From: Chloroflexota bacterium
Lineage (GTDB): Bacteria; Chloroflexota; Limnocylindria; Limnocylindrales; CSP1-4
Length of the DNA stretch: 5,976 nt
NCBI GenBank assembly: GCA_021785115.1
Contig: JAJYGO010000342.1
Span: forward strand, 1-5,976
Direction: 5' to 3'
Shown: one piece after another, positions 1 to 5,976 of the stretch
Position numbering within the stretch: the stretch's first letter is position 1
Layout of the letters: every line of letters starts with the position of its first letter
Made by a program: the position numbers and the translations under genes
Notes under the pieces: model-generated
The model's input: only the letters and a program-made list of their open reading frames with translations
Databases searched by the model: none
What the model was told of the DNA's origin: nothing

Positions 1-83
1 GGCGTCCTTGCCGAGAACACAGGAGAGCGAGGCGAGCGGGTCGCGCTTTCGTGGGCTGAACACGTGAGGCTCGTCACGCTCAC

Positions 84-233
84 CATCGGGTCGGGCGAGC
101 CGAAGCCGTCCCAGGGCACGAGCCGGTCGGCGGTCTCGTCGTATCCGAGCACCTGGTGGGCTTCCGCGGACGGGACGACCCCGCCCTGCGGCACCGACGT
201 CCACGCGCCGCGCTCGACCTCGAGCGATCGACC
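84..233 (-). pseudogene. Kelch-like repeat fragment (gene remnant)
   Basis: In the minus-strand frame read from 233 down to 84 the codons have strongly G/C third positions. The translation reads WTSVPQGGVVPSAEAHQVL followed by GYDETADRLVPWDGFGSPD. This resembles one blade of a Kelch or galactose-oxidase-type beta-propeller, whose usual pattern is W, then P-S-A-R, a His, Y-D-x-x-A-D-R-L-V and an F-G-G turn; here the F-G-G position reads W-D-G. There is no start codon, no complete domain and no second repeat before the window edge. The frame differs from that of the sigma-factor remnant directly upstream, so the two are either separate broken genes or pieces joined by a frameshift. Coding character is fairly clear. 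The Kelch assignment rests on one short motif and is tentative. Confidence 0.3.
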
Positions 234-241
234 ACGCCGAA

Positions 242-400
242 GGCGATCGACCAGGCCGACGGGACTGCGTCGTCTGCCGTGTCCTGGGCGCCGCCGGACC
301 CGACGAAGGCAACCCGCGAACCCATGTCGGAGTGGCACGCGGCGACGATGCGAGAGAACGCGATCCGGTCGTCCGAGGTCGCGAGCTCGACGAGTGAACC
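242..400 (-). pseudogene. ECF RNA polymerase sigma factor, region 2 fragment
   Basis: The minus-strand frame from 400 downward encodes DDRIAFSRIVAACHSDMGSR, then VAFVGSGGAQDTADDAV, then SAWSIA. This matches the start of ECF sigma-70 factors: an acidic lead, AF-x-R-I-V-A-A-x-H-x-D-M, a hydrophobic segment, A-x-D-A-V and the W-S-I-A helix of region 2. In an intact gene this helix leads on to the rest of region 2, a linker and region 4 (about 100 more residues). Here sigma-like sequence stops after the W-S-I-A and the best coding frame changes. The frame is open up to a TGA near 424, with no obvious start codon ahead of the homology. The internal ATG at 325-323 lies too far in to be the native start. 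It lies directly downstream of the broken secreted-protein gene. I call it a truncated, non-functional remnant. Confidence 0.5.
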
Positions 401-410
401 CGGCCGAGGG

Positions 411-853
411 CTAGCGGGTAACGGTCAAGCCGCCGGTAACGGGCAGCATGTAATGGTCGGCGCCATGGTTGAACGACTCGCAGTTCTGCAAGGCGTCCTT
501 CTTGCCGCTGACCGTGATCGCTAGGTCGCCAGTCTGCCCGCCGTCGTGCACGCGGATCGCCCAGTACGCGTCACCCCGACTCGAGAACGTGGTCGGACCC
601 GCGACCCAGGCATCGGACCATCGACCGCGATGCACGTGACGTCGCCAGTCATCGCGAGGACCCTATCCCGTTTGAACGTGAAGGTCCCGCCCGTTGGCTT
701 GATGCCGTGAGCGTCGATCGTCACGTCGCTTGTGCCACCAAGGAACGAGTAACTGTAGGCCCCGACGACGCTCACCGTCGGTGGCGCAGCGAGGACGGCT
801 GTCGCGGAGACGAGCAGCAGAGCGACGGCGAGGATGAGCGCGGGCCGCGTCGT
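411..853 (-). pseudogene. Small secreted protein, start codon lost and frameshifted
   Basis: Reading down from 853 gives a basic start (TTRPA) and a hydrophobic stretch ending in A-V-L-A-A, a convincing Sec signal peptide. A Ser/Thr/Gly-rich beta-type mature part follows with G-D-V-T-C-I-A-V-D-G. Near 615-617 the sense jumps by one base to the frame that continues D-A-W-V-A-G and runs through GDAYWAIRVHDGG and DALQNCESFNHG to a TAG at 411-413. Restoring one base gives 148 codons including the stop. The two mature cysteines (in V-T-C and Q-N-C) could form a disulfide. At the 5' end GGAGG is followed after five bases by ACG where an ATG is expected. No ATG, GTG or TTG lies in frame between the upstream stop (938-940) and the signal peptide, and the first GTG (775-773) would lose the signal peptide. 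This looks like a family of secreted actinobacterial or chloroflexotal proteins of unknown function. A sequencing error could explain the frameshift but would not explain the missing start. Confidence 0.6.
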
Positions 854-1051
854 CAGAACCTCCCGGGACGCCCCTCTCGCGGGTCGGTCTCGCCAGTGGC
901 TCGGCGCGGTCCCGGCGGCACGTATCTGGACCGCGCGTCATCGCCCCCGCGTGAAGGGCGGAGCGTCTCATGGGGTCCGTCGTCGTCGTCAAGGGCCATC
1001 CGGCAGGGCGGTGCCCCGATACACCACCCGGACCACCACGGACCCCCGACC

Positions 1052-1219
1052 GCGCTCGCCGCCGACGGGGAGGTCGCCGTGCTGGCGATGTACCCTCGCG
1101 AGCCCGCGAAAGCCAAGCGGCTCGTCATGAACACCGTCGCCGTGGCGCAGGCGTCCGGCGAGATGGCGGCGCTCCCCCTGCGGCTCGGCGAGCTCGGCAT
1201 CCTTCCCAGCGGGCTCTAG
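1052..1219 (+). pseudogene. C-terminal fragment of an unrecognised protein
   Basis: This plus-strand stretch has protein-like codon use and composition and ends at a TAG. It contains DGEVAVLAMYPREPAKAKR, then LVMNTVAVAQASGEM, then LPLRLGELGILPSGL. The same frame further upstream is low-complexity Arg/Pro/Gly sequence antisense to the secreted-protein pseudogene, so the coding signal seems to start abruptly near 1050. That fits a gene with its 5' part deleted. One alternative is a genuine tiny ORF: GGGGAGG at 1067-1073 sits five bases before a GTG at 1079, which would give 46 residues. I do not recognise the family. The mix of a hydrophobic beta-like start, a basic helix and a Leu-rich tail does not point to a particular fold. 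Confidence 0.35.
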
Positions 1220-1605
1220 CACGTGGCTGAGCGTCGGGACCCCCGCCGGGTACGTAAGGGACGGGCAGCCAACATTCGATGACCGATCCCGCAGCCACCA
1301 CCAACCTTCGAGCGGGGATGCCACAACAACGGGTCAGGACCGCAACAAGGGAGCCCGGTGGTGGTCCGTCGTTCGACGGCCGATCGGCATCGAGCTTCGA
1401 CGGTCATGGATGATCCGACACGCAGCGTCAGCGGACTCGCAGGGCTGCATCCAGGCGTCTCGTCTCGCGCCGCCGCGTCCAGCTCGCCTCCAGGCGCTCA
1501 CGTGGCCGCCTCCTCGTGGGCGGACCATGCCGTCCTCACGACGGCGTCGTGTTCCGGGCCGCAAGGCGTGTTGTTCCTTGACGACGGTGCGACAGGTGTT
1601 CGAGG
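1220..1605. other. Stretch with no supported gene
   Basis: No frame on either strand shows a recognisable domain, signal peptide or sustained third-position G/C bias across this stretch. One plus-strand frame opening with an ATG near 1388 stays open into the P450 gene. It is Ser/Ala-rich with only moderate codon bias, and I see no family resemblance. A TTGACG at 1578-1583 is a possible -35 box for the P450, but no credible -10 box follows at 16-18 bases. The stretch is probably intergenic or further decayed coding DNA. Confidence 0.4.
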
Positions 1606-1619
1606 ATGGACCCCGTTCG

Positions 1620-1625
1620 AGGAGG
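1620..1625 (+). promoter_or_regulatory. Ribosome binding site selecting the P450 start
   Basis: AGGAGG lies ten bases before the in-frame GTG at 1636. The only other upstream start in this frame, ATG at 1606, has just GAGG directly against it and would add ten residues with no P450 character. The GTG is therefore the more likely start, although the spacing is slightly long. Confidence 0.45.
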
Positions 1626-1635
1626 GTGCATCCGA

Positions 1636-3093
1636 GTGCCACCGCTCCGAGGAGCCGACCCGTCACGTCAGCCGGCAACCCGTGGCGTGCGACAGATCCC
1701 CGCGCCTCCGACCGGGGACCGACTGCTCGGCCACCAGCCCGCGTACGTCGCCGACCCCCTCGGGGCGTTCCGCCGGTGGTCCGCAGCGTACGGGGAGGCA
1801 GTTCGCCTGAGGTTCGGGCCGATTCCGGTCCTCCTGCTCACGAGCCCGGAGGCCGCCGAGGACGTGCTCGTGCACGAGGCGACGTCGTTCCGGAAGGCGC
1901 CCGTCATCCGGCACGCCGCCCGCTCCGTCATCGGCGACTCGGTCTTCACCGCCGAGGGCGAGACCTGGTCGCGCCAGCGTGCCCTCCTGGAGCCGTTCTT
2001 ACGCCTCGAGCGCACGGCGGCGCATCTGCCGGTGATTGTCGAGGAGATGACGGCGACCATCGCGCGCTGGGCGCCGGGAAGCGTGATCGAGACGCTCCGC
2101 GAGACGATGCGGCTGTCGCAGCGGATCAGCGGACGCGTCATCTTCGGGGCGGACGTGACCGACGCCGACGTCGACCGAGTGGCCGCTGCGCTTGCGGTGA
2201 CGGACGCCGACTTCCAGGATCGCGTCGACTCCCTGCTCCTCTACCTGCAACCCGACTGGCTGCCGACGCGTCGAGCCGTCCGGCGGCGGCGGGCCGTCGC
2301 GTCCCTCCACGAGCTGATCTACGGTCTGATCGACGCACGACGTCGACGGGCGCTCGGAGGCCCAGACCTGCTCGGCGAACTGCTTCTGCGGCAGCCGGAG
2401 ATCCCCTGGCTCACCGACCGTCTCCTGCGCGACAACGCGGTGAGCCTGCTCGTCGAAAGCCGCGAGGACCCGGGACTCCTCCTGACCTGGGCGCTCTACC
2501 TGCTCGCCCGCCATCCGGAGGTGGCGGGGCGGGTCGCGGCGGAGGTGGACGCGGTGCTCGGCGACCGCGAACCGGTCGCTGCCGATCTCCCGCGTCTGGT
2601 TCTCATCGGCGACGTTCTCCGCGAGACGCTCCGGCTCTACCCTCCTGTGTACAGCACGGGTCGGCAGGCCGTCCGCGACTGCACGGTCGCCGGGATCGCG
2701 GTGCCTCGAGGCACGGTCGTCCTGCTCAGTCCGGCCGTCTTGCATCGGGACGCGGCTCGCTTCCCAGATCCCGACGCCTTCCGGCCGGATCGCTGGCGGG
2801 CCACGCCCAGCGCGTCGCTCCCGTCGGGCGCCTACGCTCCGTTCGGCATCGGCCCGCGACGCTGCCTCGGCGAGCACCTCGCGTGGATGATCGGGGTCGT
2901 CGGTCTCGCGCTCCTCCTTCGGGACCGGCGGTTCCTGCCGGCAGATCCCGCTCCGGTCGAACCGAGGATCCTCCTCAGCCTTCGGCCCTCGCGCGAGGTG
3001 ATGCTCCGCGTCGAGGGTCGTCACCGAGGCGGCCGTCGGGGCAGCATGCGGGGTCGACCGCCCGATCGGATGCACTTGCCCGTGGATCGATGA
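1636..3093 (+). CDS. Cytochrome P450 with atypical I-helix
   Basis: This is a heme-thiolate monooxygenase-family protein of 485 residues from the GTG start (495 from ATG 1606), with no membrane anchor, so probably soluble. Visible landmarks, numbered from the GTG, are: the proline-rich N-terminus leading to L-L-G-H; C-helix W-S-R-Q-R at 111-115; K-helix E-T-L-R at 330-333, followed by L-Y-P-P; F-R-P-D-R-W at 382-387; and the heme loop FGIGPRRCLG with the cysteine ligand at 410. All of these are canonical. The exception is the I-helix: the usual A-G-x-E-T-T before the L-T-W-A-L-Y-L-L-A-R-H-P-E segment reads E-S-R-E-D-P (274-279). The Thr used for oxygen protonation and the small Ala-Gly pair are both missing. 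The C-terminus runs about 25 basic residues past the usual end. The overall pattern resembles long-chain, CYP102-like bacterial P450s. The substrate is unknown and no ferredoxin or reductase gene is nearby. Family assignment is certain; activity is not. Confidence 0.95.
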   Translation: MPPLRGADPSRQPATRGVRQIPAPPTGDRLLGHQPAYVADPLGAFRRWSAAYGEAVRLRFGPIPVLLLTSPEAAEDVLVHEATSFRKAPVIRHAARSVIGDSVFTAEGETWSRQRALLEPFLRLERTAAHLPVIVEEMTATIARWAPGSVIETLRETMRLSQRISGRVIFGADVTDADVDRVAAALAVTDADFQDRVDSLLLYLQPDWLPTRRAVRRRRAVASLHELIYGLIDARRRRALGGPDLLGELLLRQPEIPWLTDRLLRDNAVSLLVESREDPGLLLTWALYLLARHPEVAGRVAAEVDAVLGDREPVAADLPRLVLIGDVLRETLRLYPPVYSTGRQAVRDCTVAGIAVPRGTVVLLSPAVLHRDAARFPDPDAFRPDRWRATPSASLPSGAYAPFGIGPRRCLGEHLAWMIGVVGLALLLRDRRFLPADPAPVEPRILLSLRPSREVMLRVEGRHRGGRRGSMRGRPPDRMHLPVDR

Positions 3094-3120
3094 CCAGGCC
3101 GCCCGCGACCACGCGCCGAA

Positions 3121-3135
3121 CGGCGTCGGACGCCG
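3121..3135. repeat. Short perfect inverted repeat after the P450 gene
   Basis: CGGCGTC and its exact complement GACGCCG flank a single central G, 28 bases after the P450 stop codon. As RNA it could fold only about five pairs around a five-base loop, and no T-run follows. It could be a weak terminator, a small operator or chance in GC-rich DNA. Confidence 0.2.
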
Positions 3136-3274
3136 GCGACCCCGAGAGACAACGACCGGTCGCTGCGACGCTCCGTCGATCTCGCCCGAAGACTAGGGAT
3201 TCCCCGGGGGCGAACACGTCGTCCACCGACCAGTATCGGATGGACCAGTCTCGCAGGGTGGGGTTGAGAACATC

Positions 3275-3529
3275 ATGAAGCGAATGCTCAGGCGGTTTCG
3301 GGCGGTAACGGTGACAGGCCTCGTCGTGCTGAGCCTCACCGCCTTCGCAGGCGGCGTGTCAGCGGCACCGGGCCCGACTCCCAACGGGTTCATCGGAGCC
3401 TGCAACATGGTGATGTCATGGGGCGTCGGCGCCCGAGGCGGCATGGCGAACGCCATGTCGGTGGATAACGAGAATGGAAACCTCGGCATGTTCCGCGCGG
3501 TGGACGTCTCAGGCGGAAGCTGTTCATAG
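3275..3529 (+). CDS. Small secreted protein of unknown function
   Basis: This is an 84-residue protein with a clear Sec signal peptide. Basic residues at the start (MKRMLRRFR) are followed by a hydrophobic core (T-G-L-V-V-L-S-L-T-A-F-A) and a G-V-S-A-A cleavage site near residue 30. The mature part is about 54 residues: NGFIGACNMVMSWG, a Gly/Met/Ala-rich middle (GARGGMANAMS), then VDNENGNLGMFRAVDVSGG and a final C-S. Its two cysteines (43 and 83) bracket the mature domain and could form a disulfide. The D-N-x-N-G-N-x-G-M-x-x-A-V pattern resembles short exported hypothetical proteins of actinobacteria and Chloroflexota that I know only as unnamed. There is no lipobox or membrane anchor after the signal peptide, so it is probably released. 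Codon use is normal. A G-rich run at 3256-3263 is the only ribosome-site candidate, about 11 bases before the ATG. It lies 181 bases after the P450, so co-transcription is uncertain. Confidence 0.75.
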   Translation: MKRMLRRFRAVTVTGLVVLSLTAFAGGVSAAPGPTPNGFIGACNMVMSWGVGARGGMANAMSVDNENGNLGMFRAVDVSGGSCS

Positions 3530-3540
3530 CGAGGCTTGCA

Positions 3541-3560
3541 GCGCCGGCTCGCCCCGGCGC
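3541..3560 (+). terminator. GC-rich hairpin between convergent genes
   Basis: GCGCCGG at 3541-3547 pairs perfectly with CCGGCGC at 3554-3560 around a six-base loop, 11 bases after the stop of the small secreted gene and about 120 bases beyond the end of the convergent LuxR-type gene. There is no T-run, so it would be a non-canonical terminator or 3'-end stabiliser. Position and symmetry support the call; the missing U-tract weakens it. Confidence 0.4.
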
Positions 3561-3680
3561 GAGATCACGAGACGTTCAGCCGTGCCTGGTCCGGCCGTGA
3601 AGGCAGGAAGGCGCCCCGGATCGGACTCGGCGGGCGGCAGGGACCTGAGGGTCAGCGGCGGCTGGCGACGACCCCCGGGA

Positions 3681-5976
3681 TCAGCGCGCTCCGGCGATCA
3701 TGTCGCTCGCGCCCGCCATCCGGGACGCGAGCTGCGCGCGCGAGGAGATGCCCATCTTCGAGTAAACGTTGCCGAGGTGGTACTCGACGGTCTTGACGCT
3801 CACCACCAGCTCGGTCGCGATCTCGCGGTTCGTCATTCCCCAGGCGAGGAGGTGCGCGACCTCCAGCTCCTGTGGCGTGAGCCGGATCCGGTGCTCGCCG
3901 TGAGGCGCCGGGTGGAGGCCGCAGGCGGCCAGCTCTCGGTCGCAGCGTGCCAGGAACGGATCGGCCCCGAGGGAGCTGAAGCTCTGGCGGGCGGCCTCGA
4001 GCTGCGACACCGCCGCGCGCCGCGAGCCGGAGCGGCGCAGGAAGGCGCCGAACTCGAGGCTCAGGAGGCCGCTGAGGAAGGGCATCTCCAGCGGCTCGGC
4101 GCAGGCGACGCCCATCTCGAAGGCGGTGCGAGCCTGAGCCCCGCAATCCTTCGCGGCCTCGAGGGAACCGCGCGCGCGGGCTGCCGCCGCGATCCCGGAG
4201 GCCAGTTCCCGCTCGGCCGCCCGGGTCTCGAGCCATTGGAGCGCACCCTCGGCCTCGTCGAGGCGACCGAGCCGGATTAGCGCCTCGACGCGCAGGTCCT
4301 GCCAGGGAACAACCCCCGGTTCGTAGACCCCATCGGTCGGACCCATCCGGACGAGCGGCGCCAGGGCCTCGAGGACCGCTGCGGCATCGCCGCGCGCCAG
4401 CCCGACATGCGCGGTCGCCAGGCAAGCATAGGCAATGGCCGCCGGCTGGCCGAGGGCGTGGCCCGTGGTCCGGGCGGCGGCGGCGTGCGGCTCGGCGAGA
4501 TCCCAACGGCCGCGGAGGCCGTGAACGGACGCCAGCATGGCGTGGGCGAACGGCAGGCTGTAGGCCGCGCCCGTGTCGGTCGCGAGCGATTCGGCGAGAC
4601 CGGCGTGCACGAGGGCGTCGTCCCAGGCCCCCGTGCGGAACTCGGTTTCCGCCAGGTAGACGAGGCCCTGGAACGTGGACGGAGTCAGGTTGCCGGAGCG
4701 CACGACGTCCAGCACCTGCGCAAAGTCGCGCCGTGCGGCGGGCAGATCATCGGTCCAGATGCGGACCAGACCTCGCCAGACAACCTCATCGATGGCGAGC
4801 GGATCGGGCGCGCCGGCCGGGCCGCCATCCGGGGACATGAGGGCGAGCGCCTCGCGCGGGCGCCCGGCGATGGCCAGGCTCGAGCGGAGGAGCGACCTCG
4901 CAAGTCCGGCGAGCGGCGACGAGGGCGGCGCCACCTCCAAGGCTGTTCGTCCCCACCGGATGCCGTCCGCTCCGCGAGCGTCATTGATGGCGAGGAAGCC
5001 GAGCTGGCCGGCAATCATGGTCGCCAGGTCCGGTTGCCGCTCGCGATCGCACAGCGAGAACGCTTCTTCGAGCAGGACACGAGCGGCGGCCGGGTGACCC
5101 ATCAGGACCTCGAGGTAGCCGAGAACGTACCCGCGGTCGGCGCTCGGCGGGTACGAGGCGATCTCATCGCGCCAGGGGATCGCCGCGGCAACGTCGAGTC
5201 CCACCAGCATGAGCCTGGCGGCCTGGAGCACCCGGTGCTGGCGCTCGTATGGGTCCAAGTGCGCGGCCGAGAGCAGATGGGCGGCCGCTTCCGCCCGGGC
5301 CCCCCGTGCGGCGGCCGCGGCGGCCGCGGTGACCAGTTCCTCCGCGAGCTCAGGATCCTCGGGCCCCGCGGCCGCCACACGGTGCGGCAGCGCCGCGTCT
5401 CCTCGCAGCAGCTCTGCCGCGCGACTGTGCAGGGCTGCCCGGCGTGCCGGACCGAGGTCGCCGTAGACCGCGGCGCGGACCAGAGGGTGGGGGAACGAGA
5501 GGCGGGTGCCGACTTGATCGCTGTCGACCTGGAGAAGGCCGGCCGACGCCGCCTCCTCGAGCGCTTCCATCGGATCGCGAGGGCTTCCGGCGAGCCGGAG
5601 CGCCGTTGCGAGCGAGCACCGTTGACCGAGCACGGCCGCCGCCACGACGAGGTGTTGCGTTGCCGGCGAGCATCCGGCCAACCGACCGAGCACCAGGATC
5701 GCGTACGAGGACGGGGCCGGCAGGGCACCGAACCGGTCGAGACTGGCGAGCTCGACTTCACGCATCAGGGCAATGGCATGGAGCGGAGAACCGCCGGTGT
5801 GTTCCCGCAGCCGGCGACCGGCTCGAGCGGAGAGCGTTTCCCCGGTCACGGCGGCTGCGAGCGCCTGGAGGTCGGGGACGTCGAGCCCCTCCATCCGCAG
5901 CCGCGTCCCGCCCGGCCCGTCGAGCAGCCGGCGGAGGCCCTCGGGGAGCATCGCGTCGTCGCCGGCGCGAACGCAG
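3681..5976 (-). CDS. LuxR-family LAL (MalT-like) ATPase regulator, 5' end outside window
   Basis: The visible 764 codons are the C-terminal part of a large transcription regulator; the reading frame stays open to the window edge, so the N-terminus is missing. The first visible residues (C-V-R-A-G-D-D-A, then LPEGLRRLLDGPGG) and the following L-R-x-E-G-L-D and EHTGGSPLHAIALMREVELA match the end of the STAND/AAA ATPase module of LAL regulators; Walker A and B would lie upstream. About 550 residues of Ala/Leu-rich helical pairs follow (for example HLLSAAHLDPYERQHRVLQA), typical of TPR-like sensor regions. The last 67 residues (DNA 3684-3884) are a LuxR/GerE helix-turn-helix: LTPQELEVAHLLAWGMTNRE, then I-A-T-E-L and VSVKTVEYHLGNVYSKMGIS. 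Such proteins are ligand-responsive, ATP-dependent activators in the cytoplasm. The ligand and targets are unknown here. An earlier internal ATG (5951) is not the true start. Confidence in family is high. Confidence 0.92.
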   Translation of the reverse strand, partial: CVRAGDDAMLPEGLRRLLDGPGGTRLRMEGLDVPDLQALAAAVTGETLSARAGRRLREHTGGSPLHAIALMREVELASLDRFGALPAPSSYAILVLGRLAGCSPATQHLVVAAAVLGQRCSLATALRLAGSPRDPMEALEEAASAGLLQVDSDQVGTRLSFPHPLVRAAVYGDLGPARRAALHSRAAELLRGDAALPHRVAAAGPEDPELAEELVTAAAAAAARGARAEAAAHLLSAAHLDPYERQHRVLQAARLMLVGLDVAAAIPWRDEIASYPPSADRGYVLGYLEVLMGHPAAARVLLEEAFSLCDRERQPDLATMIAGQLGFLAINDARGADGIRWGRTALEVAPPSSPLAGLARSLLRSSLAIAGRPREALALMSPDGGPAGAPDPLAIDEVVWRGLVRIWTDDLPAARRDFAQVLDVVRSGNLTPSTFQGLVYLAETEFRTGAWDDALVHAGLAESLATDTGAAYSLPFAHAMLASVHGLRGRWDLAEPHAAAARTTGHALGQPAAIAYACLATAHVGLARGDAAAVLEALAPLVRMGPTDGVYEPGVVPWQDLRVEALIRLGRLDEAEGALQWLETRAAERELASGIAAAARARGSLEAAKDCGAQARTAFEMGVACAEPLEMPFLSGLLSLEFGAFLRRSGSRRAAVSQLEAARQSFSSLGADPFLARCDRELAACGLHPAPHGEHRIRLTPQELEVAHLLAWGMTNREIATELVVSVKTVEYHLGNVYSKMGISSRAQLASRMAGASDMIAGAR

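Noticed and set aside
1..63. Possible start of another minus-strand gene (GTG at 63-61, then FSPRKRDPLASLSCVLGKDA)
   Set aside because: Codon bias is suggestive, but only 21 codons are visible before the window edge and there is no clear ribosome site or family match.
1578..1607. Sigma-70-like promoter for the P450 (TTGACG with GAGGAT 18 bases later)
   Set aside because: The -10 match is poor, and such hexamers occur by chance; not enough to call a promoter.
1999..3075. A 358-codon open frame antisense to the P450
   Set aside because: The composition is charged and low-complexity with no recognisable motif; it is the antisense shadow of the P450 codons.
3202..3210. CCCCGGGG palindrome upstream of the small secreted gene
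   Set aside because: It is too short to be distinctive in GC-rich sequence and has no loop or repeated partner nearby.
1410..3278. A long plus-strand open frame of 622 codons overlapping the P450
   Set aside because: It is Arg/Pro/Ala-rich with no domain and overlaps the true P450 frame, which carries all the family motifs; it is open only because stop codons are rare in GC-rich DNA.
3474..4280. A 268-codon plus-strand frame crossing the small secreted gene end and the LuxR-type gene
   Set aside because: It spans two real genes on opposite strands and has no domain; it is the complement of the regulator's codons.
1..5976. CRISPR array, tRNA, rRNA or insertion-sequence ends
   Set aside because: No regularly spaced repeats, no cloverleaf-like sequence, and no transposase or terminal inverted repeats were seen on reading both strands.

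Overview
The window is high-GC bacterial DNA. Its real genes show strong G/C preference at third codon positions. An ECF sigma-factor remnant, a Kelch-like remnant, small secreted proteins of unknown function, an orphan P450 and a large LuxR-type ATPase regulator suggest a soil or aquatic Chloroflexota or Actinobacteriota lineage. That assignment is inference from gene style only; no rRNA or marker gene is present.

Positions 1-1220 look like a gene graveyard. On the minus strand there is a small secreted beta-rich protein (853 to 411) that appears inactivated by a start codon changed to ACG and a one-base frameshift near 616. Downstream of it on the same strand are an N-terminal piece of an ECF sigma factor (about 400 to 242) and, in a different frame, a Kelch-like repeat piece (about 233 to 84). 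On the plus strand, 1052-1219 is the C-terminal end of an unrecognised protein. Positions 1220-1605 hold no gene I can support.

The centre carries a complete cytochrome P450 on the plus strand (about 1636-3093). Its heme-binding, ExxR, C-helix and PERF-like motifs are all intact, but the I-helix oxygen-activation motif (normally AGxxT) is replaced by ESREDP. This is the most interesting signal in the window. No ferredoxin or reductase gene is adjacent. After a 181-base gap comes an intact small secreted protein of 84 residues (3275-3529), whose mature part has two cysteines and an Asn/Gly/Met-rich core.

The right part is one long minus-strand gene (3681 to beyond 5976). It is the C-terminal 764 residues of a LuxR-family LAL/MalT-like regulator: the end of a STAND ATPase module, a helical TPR-like region and a C-terminal LuxR helix-turn-helix. 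It converges on the small secreted gene, with a GC-rich hairpin between them at 3541-3560. The sequence gives no direct evidence that the regulator controls the P450 or the secreted protein.
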